A stretch of DNA of 64,000 bases, from positions 20,044,821 through 20,108,820 of the forward strand of contig NC_092578.1 in NCBI RefSeq assembly GCF_037975245.1, written 5' to 3'. The notes beneath the pieces were generated by a model. It saw only the letters and a program-made list of their open reading frames with translations. It was not told where the DNA came from and did no database searches. Numbering within the stretch: the first letter of the stretch is position 1; each line of letters opens with the position of its first letter. Position numbers and translations under genes: made by a program. Below, piece by piece: positions 1-11,290 of this stretch. The stretch comes from Apostichopus japonicus (lineage: Eukaryota > Echinodermata > Holothuroidea > Aspidochirotida > Stichopodidae).

Positions 1-79
1 ACATTTGCTTGGGTGCAGGCGCGTAGCAACTTTCATCCCCAAAATTGTTCGCGAGCTACGTGATATTTTGTTATATACA

Positions 80-185
<106 letters not shown>

Positions 186-440
186 CATGGGCGTCAATCC
201 AGGGGGGACGGGGGGACACGTCCCCCCCCCCCACATTTCGATAGGTGGGGGACACAATATCAAATGTCCCCCCACACATTTGGAAAAAGAGTAGTGTCGT
301 GGCTCGGGTTAGAGCTTACACATCTCAGGATTCACATCATTCAAAATGTTGCTGAATGGAGAATTCCACCCAGATCTCGTGAGTTGGTACCCCTGAGCTC
401 TCTGACAATCTTAGGCTAAGTCTGCCTTTCTTTCGAGGCC

Positions 441-835
441 AGTTCCAGTCGTCGTCGGTTGAAGGGTATAGACAAATATTCAAGTTGATGAATCCAGCGG
501 TACGGGCTATGTTTGGTGAAGTCGAAGCTCTCTTGCGGTTGCTCCTCGTCTCCTCCGCCAGTTCGACGGAAGCCGAGAGATCTTTTACTGCTTTGAGGCG
601 TTTGAAGACATGACTACGGAGCACCATGACTCAACAGAGGCTGAACCATGTGATGGTGTGCCATATTCACCGCGAACGTCTAGCCCAGTTGAAGCCTGAG
701 GAGTTAGCAGAGAAGTTCGTTGGTTCCTCGGATTACAGACGCCGCATTTTCGGGCGATTCCAGTTGAAAACTAGTGCGCTCCGTCATTACCATAAGAGAC
801 AGCACTTCATAGCTAGAGCCAAAGCTTGTGCATAG
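441..835 (+). pseudogene. hAT transposase C-terminal dimerisation domain, broken
   Basis: Translation in the frame of base 626 gives a hAT C-terminal dimerisation signature: a leucine-rich stretch, then SSASSTEAERSF, ALRRLKT and LRSTMTQQRLNHVMVCH. This is the conserved block of hAT/ZMYM1-like transposases near the C-terminus. An in-frame TGA at 611-613 sits between KT and LRST, where I would expect a tryptophan codon (family knowledge), so a single G-to-A change may have made the stop. The reading continues to a natural-looking stop at 833-835. The BED-finger and catalytic core are absent upstream, where only about 250 bp separate this frame from the element's left terminus. It is a relic of the element at 186-3227 or a relative. 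Confidence 0.75.
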
Positions 836-991
836 TTGGTGTTTAGTTGTAGATGGTGTTTCAAAGACGGTGCCCGTTCCCTAATATTGGGGAAATGAAA
901 TAGGGAGCATATTCCGTGGCAGCGCATCCCATGTTACCTTGTTGTTGAGTGATACCGGAGTTTACTCCACAGTGAGAACACTGGGTACACG

Positions 992-1836
992 CAGGGACGT
1001 CGCTAGAGGGGAGTGTGTGAGTGTCTCACCCCAAACTTGGTCAAACTGACGATAGTTGGAAAATTGAAGTGCGACAGTCGGAATTTCCGACTGTCGCACT
1101 CTAGTTTATCTTGGCCTAGTCATTTATTCCTGTGATTGTGCATGACCTAAAAATTGAAAAATGTCGGTCAAAATTTACCTTAAATCTGTCATATTTACCA
1201 CGTATTCCTTGCCACTTTGAGAAATTGTATCTCGCGATTCTTATACTCCACCGTACAAAACTTTGTATGATTATGAATACTCCAATTATAAAATGCCTAA
1301 TAGAACTACCGTCATAGGCGTAGGAGCCAATTTGATTTGGGGGGGGGGCGGGGGGTTGTAACGACTTGCCCGAAAAATATAACCAAAATTGTTCGCGCGC
1401 TTCGCGCGCGTTTCACGTGTTAAGTGCTTATCATATAGACATGCATCCGTTTTTATATCGCATGCAAATAGCATACAAGCATTGTCCGTCTTATTACCCT
1501 TCCATATTGGTTATCATTATTTGGAAGTCGTTACAATATTAATGGTAATAATAATAATATAAGTTTAACTACTGAAAAACACATTTGGGGGGGGGGGGGG
1601 CTAATCAATTTGTGAAATGAGTGCCAGTGGGTACAAATGTATCGAAAAAAAGTTGGGAACAAAAGTGCAGTCGCGAAAGATTGGGTTTCTGACTGACACT
1701 GACCGTATCGATGACGAGTAGCTCGAGGGTGGGGGTTACAGAGCAGCAGTCGGAATTTTCTGGCTTCAAAACCCATCCAGTTGGATTTTCAGCCACTACC
1801 CCCCCCCCCAATCATCAGGCCTTAGCTACATCCCTG
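992..1836. mobile_element. Non-autonomous hAT element, 845 bp
   Basis: It starts CAGGGACGTCGCTA and ends TAGCTACATCCCTG, imperfect terminal inverted repeats. Flanks are GGTACACG (984-991) and GGTGCACG (1837-1844), an 8-bp hAT-type target duplication with one change. The same family recurs in opposite orientation at 21761-23055, where the terminal regions align well. Relative to that copy, about 1313-1600 is foreign. That segment begins CATAGGCGTAGGAG, carries a GCGCGC hairpin shared with 11980-11996 and ends in a G run. No coding capacity. Confidence 0.85.
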
Positions 1837-1844
1837 GGTGCACG

Positions 1845-2403
1845 GTGGTTACATAGTACGCTCCGACCAGAATTCACCCGATTACTAGATGCAGATCCGC
1901 AACCGAGGTAACCTGCGTGAGGACTCCTGCGAACAACCACTTTATTTTGATGCCTTCATCACTTTAGCCACCACTCACATGGGACCTATTCTAAGTCTGA
2001 CGATACATGCGCATGTGTGAGGTCCTGAAACATAATTAAAGTGGTTTGTCTTGCCATCCTTGATTCAAATTTCATAGAAATGTATTCTCGTAGACCTAGC
2101 AAAACATTTAAACTGACACAGTCCAGTTGGAAGTGTGTCACGGGTGGCATTAAAAGTCATTGGTGGTTGAACATGCTGGCATATGACGACTTTTCAGTGG
2201 CCAAATTTGCGCTAAGCTCACTATACGAACTCGGATCTGGGTTGTGCCTAATTAGTTAGTTATTTAAATTATTAATAATGGCGTATGAGGAAATGCACCA
2301 TTTTAAGGTATGACTCCCAGGACGGCAAGTCGAGAAACTCACATGCAGTCGCGGCGGATAGCTTCCTTCGCCTATATGTCCGGGACATTTTGGGACATCG
2401 TTC
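1845..2403. other. Non-coding interval, no feature seen
   Basis: Short spurious frames only; no domain, repeat or RNA recognised. It belongs to the interior of the 186-3227 element. Confidence 0.5.
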
Positions 2404-2411
2404 CTATAGGC

Positions 2412-2731
2412 CAGGGGTGGGCAACCTACGGACCGCGGGCCCCATGCGGCCCGCCAGTGATTTTTTACATCATCACAAAAAAACGAACTAGCTGCTTAGA
2501 ATTTATCTGCACTAATGATGCTGTCAGGTAGGTCGATTATCACCATTAATTATCACTGGACTGTATTGACATTATGTTTTTGTGAATACAGATTAGTACA
2601 CACACCTATTGCTTGAACGTCCTCGGAAGCAAAGGTTTGAAATCAACAGCAGGTCGTTGGTTAGGTGCGGCCCTGTCAATCTTTTACTCCTAAAATCTGG
2701 CCCATTCATTCAAGAAGGTTGCCCACCCCTG
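2412..2731. mobile_element. hAT MITE (Charlie-like ends), 320 bp
   Basis: The left terminus is CAGGGGTGGGCAACCT and the right terminus is GGTTGCCCACCCCTG, nearly perfect terminal inverted repeats. The 8-bp target duplication CTATAGGC is identical at 2404-2411 and 2732-2739. CAGGGGTGGGCAACCT-type termini are typical of widespread hAT-Charlie-like families in animals. The exact duplication implies a fairly recent insertion. No coding capacity. Confidence 0.92.
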
Positions 2732-3059
2732 CTATAGGCCTATATCTGAGGCCCTGGGTCATTCCTTGACCGACTTGGTGCAATATAATGTGCCCATTTC
2801 GAAGTAAATTTATTCACAGATTGTTAGTTGTCATGGGTTCGAACAAATGAGGGGTATTCTATCCTGAAACATAGGGCAAAATGGGGCTGGGGTTCTAGTT
2901 CGCTGCATCATTTGTCAACTTGCACTGGGTTCTAATGTTCATGTCAATTGGAAATAATCCACCAAAAATGAAGGTCGCATGAACTTTATTGCAGATTTCC
3001 TGAGTGACGAATTTGTAATTTTCTCCCGAAATCACGCAACTAGATGGCTGTTATCCAGC

Positions 3060-3170
3060 CTGGCAAGTGCCATCTCCAGCGATCTGGCAGGTATTGAAAT
3101 CTGAAATTTTCTTGGTACGCTGCGCGCCAACTGATGGTGGCGCCCCGCTTAGATAGTACTTACGACCGGA
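3060..3170 (+). repeat. Recurrent ~110-bp TE module, copy 1
   Basis: A block running from 'aagtgccatctccagcgat' to 'ccgcttagatagt' with the core ATGGTGGCGCCCCGCTTAGA. Related blocks, all plus strand, occur near 11634-11810 (two), 12432-12530, 13090-13190, 18050-18135, 18235-18330, 18470-18575 and 19243-19346. Most lie inside the hAT-like elements, near C-runs, so this is probably a shared subterminal module. No coding role seen. Confidence 0.75.
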
Positions 3171-3224
3171 ATACTCGAATCTATTACGTCCCCCCCCCCC
3201 ATGTTTCAAATCGGATTGACGCCC

Positions 3225-3227
<3 letters not shown>

Positions 3228-3306
<79 letters not shown>
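3228..3306. repeat. (TA)n microsatellite, right part
   Basis: Pure TA alternation directly after the right terminus of the 186-3227 element; probably the displaced half of the tract at 80-185. Confidence 0.95.
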
Positions 3307-3309
<3 letters not shown>

Positions 3310-4734
3310 CGTAAAAGAAAATTTTGGCCTTTATAGTTGCATCTAAACATTTTCTATTTTGACATTACTAGCGATATCATAAAAAAATACAAAAAAATAT
3401 GCTCAAGGGGGGGGGCGGTCGCCCCTTCGCCCCCCCCCCCTTGGCTTCGCGCCTGCGGTTAAAAATCTGTATCATTTACCTCATACAGCATGTGTTGGAT
3501 GAAGTTTTAGCCACCGCCAAATATGATTTGGATTAATAATCTCGCGCATTATTTTCTATTTATAGCCACACACAAAAAAAACTATGCCACCTAATATTGG
3601 GGGGGGGGGGATATTAGATACTATATCCCCCACCTAAAATATTGGGGAGACATGTCCCCCACCCCGTCCCCCCGCCCCATGATCGTCGCCCATGTACGTA
3701 TATATAATATACAGAAGTCCAATTTCTGCTGAAGACAACCATTAATTTTGTATCTTTTTCAAATGCATTGAAACAAAAATTAATTTTACTAGTTTTAAAA
3801 TATCGTCTTAATTGCTCTCTTCATTTTCACGAAAACAGAGTTTGACTCCGCCATAGAGTTCAATTATTCCTTTAGAAAATAAGAAAATAGTGCATATGTG
3901 TGGTGTAGACCGTTTCCCCCATCAACCGCACATAAAAGTAGCATTTATTAGATAACCTTGCGTGTAGATTTGAAGTTCGTTATAGACCTATTTAATAACC
4001 TAACTACGCCTGTAGATTGCATCATTTCACGTTTAAACATATGTTGTTGTTTTTTTGTCTAGGCGAGGACCCCCATACCCCTACCTTGGAGACTTAGCTT
4101 CAACGACCCAGGGCCAAATCCTGGTTCTATCCTTCGTGCACACACAACAGTAATAGGGCCGACGTACACACAACAATCGTCAGACATGCTCTCCTGTGCA
4201 TCTTGTGTGGTTAATCTCGATATTAAGTGAACTCTGACAAGTCAATCATTTTCCAAGACACACGTCTTACCTGAGTGAAGTTACTAAATGCATAGCTTAC
4301 ACCAGATTTGTTTTCATATTGACATTTCTATTATTGACGCGCAAAGTAAATTTACCAGAGGCAGCTAGAAAGCAACTAAAGCTTACCGTTATACATCAAA
4401 GCTCTTAAAGTTGTGAACATCTTGTCGAAAAAGCATATTTATCAAGAAAAAACAACAAGAAACACATTAAGTGACTTAGACGGAGGCATCCCCCGTCTGC
4501 ATCGATTTATTTGCTTTCTTATTTGATATTTTATTGGAGCAATCGTAACATGATGAAAACGCACGATAATACCTATTTTATTTCTCTGTCTGCAACAATC
4601 TGCTTTTTAATGTACCAGGATATAAGGACTTTGCACTGTTTGTTTTCAATATTGTATATACTAATTCTATATAATTTTGTTTGTGGATATTTTCAACTTT
4701 TTAAGATAAGCAGGTAGAACAATCAACGTACAGG
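3307..4734. other. Intergenic, TE debris and no gene
   Basis: Contains G-run/C-run pairs at about 3404-3446 and 3599-3675, and a terminus-like GTCGCCCATG at 3683-3692, which resembles the inverse of the left end at 186. These look like scraps of G-rich hAT-type ends. The rest is AT-rich single-copy-looking DNA without a recognisable gene. The 3' end of the serine protease transcript on the minus strand should lie in the last ~150 bp. Confidence 0.5.
4606..4611 (-). promoter_or_regulatory. Possible poly(A) signal of the serine protease
   Basis: The minus strand reads ATTAAA about 125 bp beyond the protease stop codon, a common variant of AATAAA. Position is plausible, but the motif is short and expected by chance in AT-rich DNA. 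Confidence 0.3.
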
Positions 4735-7700
4735 CTACGCGCCAGTGTTTTGCGCGATCCAATCAACGTAGTTGAAGACGCGGGTGTACACGCCTGGGTT
4801 CTTTGCATCAGCGCAGCCATATCCCCAACTGGTGACTCCAATTACCTCATAAAAGCCTTCGGTATTGACAACAACAACTGGACCACCGCTGTCACCCTGA
4901 AAAAAACGAAATGACGTCACAGTAAAATAACACACAAATATTGATGATTAGCAATGGCTAATTAGTTCTTATATGATGTCTTACTTTTAGTAATGATCAT
5001 CTTTACCTTAATCAATGCTTGATACACCACGGAGTTCGTATTGGAATAATACTTATACAGTTTGATATTTAATGCTTGGGATAAGGTGAGGAATTACTAC
5101 CCAGAATTAAGATGTGTAATACTAACAAGGAACAGAAAACTGACTACGGGGGGATCATAAGCACAGAATGTTGAAATCAGTATCAGCTGGATAGCAGTTA
5201 AAATACAGGATTTGTAACGTCCAGGATTCTTTTTTGAGTTCCGCTTTAGTCAATAATTTTTCTGCTGATTTGGAACACTTCTGCAAATTAATTGTTGCAA
5301 AAAAGGGTTGGTTTAGCCACTCCTGCTTGATAAATTCAAAATAATTATATATGAAATACCTGGCAAGAATCCTTTCCTCCTTCTGCGAGGCCAGCACAGA
5401 ACATATTGTCCGTGACTTCTCCGTCATACCAGGTCTTCTGGTTGCAAGTAGCGGTGTCGATGATTGGTACGGATACCTCTTGAAGGGTTTCTTTTTGTAT
5501 GACGGCTATCGAAAGAGAGAGACAGAGCAGAACATGTTATCAAATTCAACAAAAGTATTGGAATCCTTTCCAAATAAAGATTCAGCGTTGTTTTAGGAAC
5601 TTTCATTAACAAAGAGACCAACCTTAATTTTCGCACAATGACTTTGCAGTTACCGTATTATACTTTTACAATCAAAGCAACGTGTTTGTAAAGTGAGCTA
5701 TTGAATACATTGGCTTAAATTTACTCTGTTCCCTACACAATCAAAACTAATAATTTCATTTAAACTCATCTGTGTGCCAAGAAACAATGACACTTCTTTT
5801 TGCAAGAAGTATGCTAAAAATGTAGGAATCTTGGTCTCTGGATATGAATCTCAATTGTCAAAATTTCACCAACAACAACAACAAAAATTCTGTGGCTTTT
5901 ATTTTCAGTTGGAATAAAATTCGGAGATTTCAGATTTCAAACCTGACAGTAAATATGACTATGAAAAATTATGATTTTTTTAATATAACATGATTATTTG
6001 TATCTTAACATTAGGGGACCGAACTAATGGGTGAAAGTGCTACATATGAGTTGAGCCATCCGCCCATCCATTCCCCCTCCCCCTCCGTTAGCACGTTATA
6101 AATGGTCAGGGATTCTGAATGCGAAGAAACTTGCTCATGATGTGAACACAGAACAATTAGCACATACTTTCTTGGTTTCCCCATCCGGTGATCCAGGTGT
6201 CGGTACCAGCTCCGTAGTTTAGAGATGGTAAGCAAGCGGGTTGAATGTAGTCATTGAAGGTGACGGAACTAGTCAATTTAAGAAGGGTGATGTCATTGTC
6301 CATAGTCAGTGCCCTATAATCGGAGTGTGTTATGATTTCAGCAACATAGAAGCTCTCTTGATGTTGATCGATAGTGTCCTCACGATGGTTGCCGACAACA
6401 ATTTCATACTCGGTGGGGTCAGGTTTGCCAATCAAAGGACTAGAATGAAAGAATAAATAAATGAAAAGCAATGAAGTATACGGTACGTACTATATCAATT
6501 TTACAAGTGTCTAGTGCCTGGCGAAAAACAACTAAGTATTGAGTAAGATAGGTAGAATTTAGTCTTAAGTATGTAGGCTCCGTTCCATCTGTGCATATCC
6601 TCATTATCAAGTTGCACGGTCGGAAACATCTTTTAAAATCGGAAAATATCACCAAATTGAAACAGTTTAACAATAATCTATATTCTATACGAATTTTCAC
6701 AGGAAAAGTTTAGTCCAGTGCTATTTAAAAAAAGAAAGAAACTAAGAACTTAAATAAGTTAGCAATTAATTAGGATAGGTCTTAAGTATGTAATACACAT
6801 ATACTTTATATGCGTCTTGATTATTCCAGAGCCAATATATTTCTTAAGGTGCTACGGACTTCATTGTGTAAACGTAGTGCTACTTTATACTCTCAATATA
6901 TTGTTGCGAAATGAAAAAGGACGCACTAGCTACATTTTCCTTTTGTCTTACAAATTAGACCACTACATTTTACTTACTTGAAAATATTTAACTTTAAAAC
7001 TGGAATTCAATTTCGTGAAAATATATTTCATCTGATTTTCATATCAAGTCACGGAAGGTTTAGAATATATAATTGGTGATGAAATATTTAATAAAGCAGA
7101 GAAAGTTATTGGTCATCCGTATTGCTGATTGGAAGTCTATACTTCAACAAGTATTATACCGCCACGCTCAACTCATATTTCCTACCTGAGAGATTTTTGC
7201 TTGTATACTCCCTCCTCAATGCAGAAGAATAAGAAACTCTGGGAACTACTTAGCGAGGTTTAATGTCTTAATCTTGGGGCTTATAGTGACCTATAGTTCC
7301 AGGATTCTTTCTTGGGCAGTGATACATTCTTACAAGTTATTGAATTCGTAGGGATATGGTATAAGTCTATACTTGAAATTACAACAGAGAGAACTCACTC
7401 GAAGCAATGGTTAGCAGTCAGCACATAGTCTTTGTTGATGAGTGTTCCACCACAGGTGTGGTAGTTGCCTGATCCTGAGGCGTAATCGACTCGGATACTA
7501 ACTTGCCATGGCCATTTACCGTAATAAGCATCTACCCCGCCGACAATGGCCGAGGACGTAATTTTCCTTGCACCACATTCAGCAAGTGTGGCTGAAAATA
7601 CAAAATGCAATTTGTAAAACAAACCAGCAAAAAGGGATCTTAACTGCGTTGTATATAGGAGAGCTATATGTCCATCTCGATTTGGCTAGTTGACCTCCTT

Positions 7701-8802
7701 GAAGAAAGAACTGTAGCTATGACATTAAAATACACAACATATATCAATCAGGCTACAATCGGTGTTATGTTATGGTGTCAGTGTTACCTGATAGCTTTAA
7801 GTAATGGTGTCAGTGTTACCCGATAGCTTTATGTTATGGGGTCCGTGTTATCCGATAGCTTTATGTTATGGGGTCAGTGTTACCTGAAAGCTTTATGTTA
7901 TTGGGTCAGTGATACCCGATAGCTTTATGTTATGGGGTCCGTGTTATCCGATAGCTTTATGTTATGGGGTCAGTGTTACCTGATAGCTTTATGTTATGGG
8001 GTCAGTGTTACCTGAAAGCTTTATGTTATTGGGTCAGTGATACCCGATAGCTTTTTGTTATGTGGTCAGTGTTACCCGATGGGTTTAAAGCATATTAAAG
8101 TACACAACTTATAAATCAATCGGCTACAATCAGTGTTATGTTATGAGGTCAGCGATATTCGATAGATTTAATGTAGCGTATCGTGCTTTAAAAGCATCAG
8201 CTTATTTACTCCCACGTATAGCTTGTGTAATGTTTAATACATTCTGTTCAAATAGTGATATTGAACGTAGGATACGCCTGTTATTGTTGGAACATGTATT
8301 CGATAATATGTTATTATCAAACGTTGCATTGGGGCTAGGTTGTATTTGCGAAACAACCATCTGCTTTGAAGGAAACTCTAATATTTATTATTCTATTAAC
8401 CGAACTTGAACCGAAAGTATGTTCATTTTATTATAGTGATGAGCTGTCATGCAGTAAATGGTATAGACCCGTCCTAAGCTAGAAATATTCAATCAGAATG
8501 TATACGTTACTCACAGAATGTTACCATTGAAACAGAGCGGAACCATGTTGTTAAGCAGTTATCCAAATATATATTTCTATTTCACAACAAAGGCAGTTTC
8601 ATCATAGAAAAAACTTAAATAAATAAACATGTTAATCGTCACTTAAATCGAAGGTCGAACGTTTTATTCAATGCGTACGTAGTTGAATTACATAAAAGGT
8701 AATATCCATAAAGGATATTGAACAAGATAAAGAATGAAAGGCAAAAGACCTACTTTGAAGGTTGGCCACCGCCAGAACTGTGATAAACAATAGCAACATC
8801 AT
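4735..8802 (-). CDS. Secreted trypsin-like serine protease (S1A), 5 exons
   Basis: Coding exons on the minus strand are 8802-8754, 7591-7399, 6439-6168, 5505-5360 and 4896-4735. All junctions are GT-AG, phases are consistent, and the joined frame is 822 nt (273 aa plus stop). Residues 1-17 form a signal peptide with core [11 protein letters not shown]. Mature N-terminus IVGG begins at about residue 32. The catalytic triad is His78 (TANHC), Asp130 (DNDITLL) and Ser223 (GDSGGP). Asp217, six residues before the Ser, corresponds to chymotrypsin Asp189 and predicts cleavage after Lys/Arg. Cys22 and the CLP cysteine in exon 3 suggest the chymotrypsinogen-type propeptide disulfide. Length is normal for a one-domain digestive or secreted S1A enzyme. 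Oddities: the residue before IVGG is Ala, not Arg/Lys, and the usual TAAHC reads TANHC. The in-vivo substrate cannot be told. Start: two adjacent ATGs (8802, 8799); the upstream one was chosen. Confidence 0.92.
7763..8085. repeat. ~32-bp minisatellite in protease intron 1
   Basis: About ten units of roughly 32 bp built on GCTTTATGTTATGGGGTCAG with tgttacccgata. The flanking 'acaatcggtgttatgttatg' at about 7756 and a variant at about 8128 bracket the array, so the repeat probably arose from a duplicated local sequence. It lies inside the 7592-8753 intron. Confidence 0.85.
8086..8753. other. Rest of protease intron 1, nothing recognised
   Basis: AT-rich intronic DNA between the minisatellite and the signal-peptide exon. 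The frames in it lack any family signature. Confidence 0.5.
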
Positions 8803-8858
8803 CGGTGTCGTTCTCTTGGAAGTCTCGAGAGTAAGATAATTCATGTAGGAAACCCTGC

Positions 8859-8865
8859 TATTTAA
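8859..8865 (-). promoter_or_regulatory. TATA-like element upstream of the serine protease
   Basis: The minus strand reads TTAAATA about 57 bp upstream of the first ATG, allowing initiation near 8830 and a short 5' UTR. A GATA motif (plus strand AGATAA, about 8834) lies between the two. Placement is reasonable for a compact digestive-enzyme promoter; the motif alone is weak evidence. Confidence 0.4.
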
Positions 8866-9063
8866 GCGATTCGAAGAACAAGAATAATATAGCTCAAACA
8901 TTATGAGAACGTTCATTTTGTAAAACATCTGTTTTATTTATATTTCAAGAGCTTCTTTATTCAATAAACACCAATGCGCATGTGCGTGATATTACTAATA
9001 TACATAATAAACATTCATATACATATATATTATAATATTTATATACATATATATATATTATAA

Positions 9064-9065
<2 letters not shown>

Positions 9066-9135
<70 letters not shown>

Positions 9136-9210
9136 GCCCGTGGTTCGAATCCCGGTGGAGGCTGAAAGTTTTTTTCACTGTTCTTTATTTTCCAACTCAT
9201 TACGATTTTC

Positions 9211-9300
<90 letters not shown>
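9066..9300. repeat. (TA)n tract split by an ~80-bp tRNA-like insert
   Basis: Two pure TA runs (about 9066-9131 and 9213-9300) flank a short unique segment. The segment contains GTGGTTCGAATCCCGG, a match to the tRNA T-arm / Pol III B box, followed by a T run. It looks like the 3' part of a tRNA-derived retroelement inserted in or bounded by TA repeats. No A box is visible upstream because TA repeats begin at once. Confidence 0.7.
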
Positions 9301-9305
<5 letters not shown>

Positions 9306-10119
9306 TAGAACTAAGCTGTAAACGCTAGAATCCATGTGGTAAGAGCTATCATAACATCCTTCACAGTTTGCAAGGAAACTTGCCAATTATGGCAGTGCAG
9401 TTAGCAGATAACATTATTATGATTTGTATACTAAGTTATAAAATAAAAAAAAAATTAAAGGCGAAATTTGGCGTAATATTACTGTGGCACGCCGTTTGTA
9501 CAAAAGAACAGTTTTCGAAGTTTACATAGCTGCCAAACGTTACTTATGTGCATTTATCGTTATTTAACGTTCATTGTCCGTTCTGTAAATTAACAGAACG
9601 TTATGAACGTAAAAGTACCGTAATACCGTTAAATGTAGGCTAATAACATTCGCTATTGGTTGTAGAATAACAGTTGAACGCACTTTTAATTGCGTAACGT
9701 CAGTCAAGATTAACTGAATTTAATGGTGGGTATATAATGACTTAATACCCATTATTTAACCTTTGTGTGAATGCTATACACTTTATAACCGTACGTTTTA
9801 AATAATTTGCCACACATCGGGGCACTGTCAAAGTGAGTATATTAACTGAAGGTGTTACCCAACATTTTGTGGGTTATATTCTGTTGGGTGGTAAAGGTCT
9901 CTACGTATGCACATAATGTGTCTAATTAATCAAGAAGGTTGCTAGAAATATTGCAGTTAATATGAATGCATGTGTTTATTCCGTGTAAACTGTTGTTGTG
10001 TGTGCTAAAATTAAAGTGACTGTTTCACAGTTGTGGCGAATACACAAAGTTGTTATATATACTTAACTTACCGCTTCTGAGAAAATTACATCTTATAAAG
10101 CGGTAAACCTCTTATAATT
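9301..10119. other. Intergenic, no gene recognised
   Basis: AT-rich DNA. A short inverted repeat (TACCGCTT at about 10069 and AAGCGGTA at about 10098) lies just ahead of the U2-like fragment. No coding or RNA gene otherwise seen. Confidence 0.45.
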
Positions 10120-10165
10120 AAGGCCTATTGGCTAAGATCATGCGTAGTATCTGTTCTTTTCGGGA
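10120..10165 (+). pseudogene. U2 snRNA-like 5' fragment, copy 1
   Basis: The plus strand has GGCCTATTGGCTAAGATCA, then TGCGTAGTATCTGTTCTT. This follows the highly conserved 5' region of U2 snRNA (about nucleotides 10-47), including the GTAGTA branch-point-recognition element, with only a few changes. The Sm site, stem-loops III/IV and the rest of U2 do not follow. Downstream is a hairpin (GCCCAGG/CCTGGGC near 10263-10280) and a T run. It is a U2-derived pseudogene or the head of a U2-derived SINE. Confidence 0.7.
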
Positions 10166-10308
10166 ATGGTGATGCACACCTGACGATGATCACACAGTCA
10201 CAGTCCCGATGCAAGGGGACTGGGGTTAAGCGGATCAGTCGTTCAGTAGTTTGGTTTTCGGGCCCAGGTTCTTTCCTGGGCGACTTTTTCTTAAAAAGTA
10301 TTAAGGAG

Positions 10309-10345
10309 TCTCGACCTTTTGGCTAAGCTCATGTGTATAACAGAA
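10309..10345 (+). pseudogene. U2 snRNA-like 5' fragment, copy 2
   Basis: TCTCGACCTTTTGGCTAAGC then TCATGTGTATAA matches the U2 5' end (about nucleotides 6-32) with scattered changes. It lies 191 bp after copy 1 in the same orientation. Both copies are followed by a similar GATGC(A/G)AGGGG segment (about 10209 and 10349), so the repeat includes more than the U2-like head. Confidence 0.6.
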
Positions 10346-10849
10346 TCGATGCGAGGGGGTATCATTAGAACCTCACAACCAGCAGTTTTATTCAAAAGCT
10401 TGCAAATGAGTTCTTCGAATGCTTGCACACGGAATATATACACGTAAGACCTGGATGAGAATTTTGTCATAGTAATGTGTAGACATACTGTGGTTGTGAA
10501 CTTTGCTGGTTGTCTCATAGACAATATGAAGTCCGTGTGATTGACAGTAGGTTGATACATTAAATGGGTATAGCACTACTAGCCTATAAAAAAACGTCCA
10601 TGGTATAACAACATTATAGGCTGTACCGTGACAACGTGTTACTTCATTTAATTGGAAATATATCAATTTTGTTCAATTTTAACAAATCCCCGTATAGAAA
10701 TGGTATTTCAATACCGTTTAGTTTTCAAGAAATTTTTACGGTGAAAATTAACGGACGGGATTTACCCAATACCAAGTTTGATTGGCGGAGAACAGCGGTC
10801 GTAATATCTGTGTTTCAGTACATTTACCCGTACACTTCAACTGTCCTTC
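10346..10849. other. Intergenic, no gene recognised
   Basis: Frames of up to about 90 codons occur on both strands but show no domain or signal. Nothing else seen apart from the end of the U2-like repeat. Confidence 0.45.
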
Positions 10850-11077
10850 TTAGCTTTCGCTGATAAAACAGATAATCAGATACATTTATTTGCGCAATCA
10901 GACGTGTTCGAGAAAGCGAAGAAAATAAGCGATAATAGTAATTGCGTCAGTTGGTTTAGTTCGTCAGACTTATATGTTGAAACGAATCATATGTCCTCCT
11001 TTCTTGGCTCGACCATATGTATACGCCGGTGCTACGAGTGTCATTGTGCTACCAACATCAGTTAAATATGTCATATT
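10850..11077. repeat. Segmental duplication copy A, left flank
   Basis: The part at 10990-11077 is nearly identical to 13910-13997, and the part at about 10850-10985 matches about 14925-15090. Copy A continues at 13230-13612 after the transposon at 11078-13229. Confidence 0.85.
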
Positions 11078-11123
11078 CAGGTGCGTATCCAGGGGGGGGC
11101 GTTGGGGGCGCGCGCCCCCCGGG

Positions 11124-11290
11124 TAAGAAAAAGAGGAGAGAAAAAAAAAGAGAAGAAAAAAGGAAAAAAGAGGGGAAAAAAGAAGAGGAGGAGAGGAAGG
11201 GAGGGAAAAGAAAAAGAAGAAAGAGAGAAAAAGGAGAAAAGGAGGGAGTAAAGAAAAACGCGAAGACACCGGGAAGAGAAAGAGGAACAG
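11124..11290 (+). repeat. Polypurine tract
   Basis: About 165 bp of nearly uninterrupted A/G on the plus strand, just inside the left end of the 11078-13229 element. Such tracts can form triplex DNA; no coding meaning despite an open frame of Lys/Glu/Arg. Confidence 0.9.

Larger units (their letters stand above)
186..3227 (+). mobile_element. hAT-like DNA transposon, internally deleted and nested
   Basis: The left end reads CATGGGCGTCAATCC. The right end, read on the minus strand, is CAGGGGCGTCAATCC, a 15-bp terminal inverted repeat with one mismatch. Both sides are flanked by TATATATA, compatible with the 8-bp hAT duplication, although the surrounding (TA)n tract makes that duplication uninformative by itself. 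Inside are a hAT transposase C-terminal remnant on the plus strand (441-835), a separate hAT element (992-1836), a hAT MITE (2412-2731) and, near the right end, the recurrent module described at 3060-3170. The transposase N-terminal part is missing, so this copy cannot be autonomous. The TIR match is seen directly; treating the two ends as one element is inference. Confidence 0.6.
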
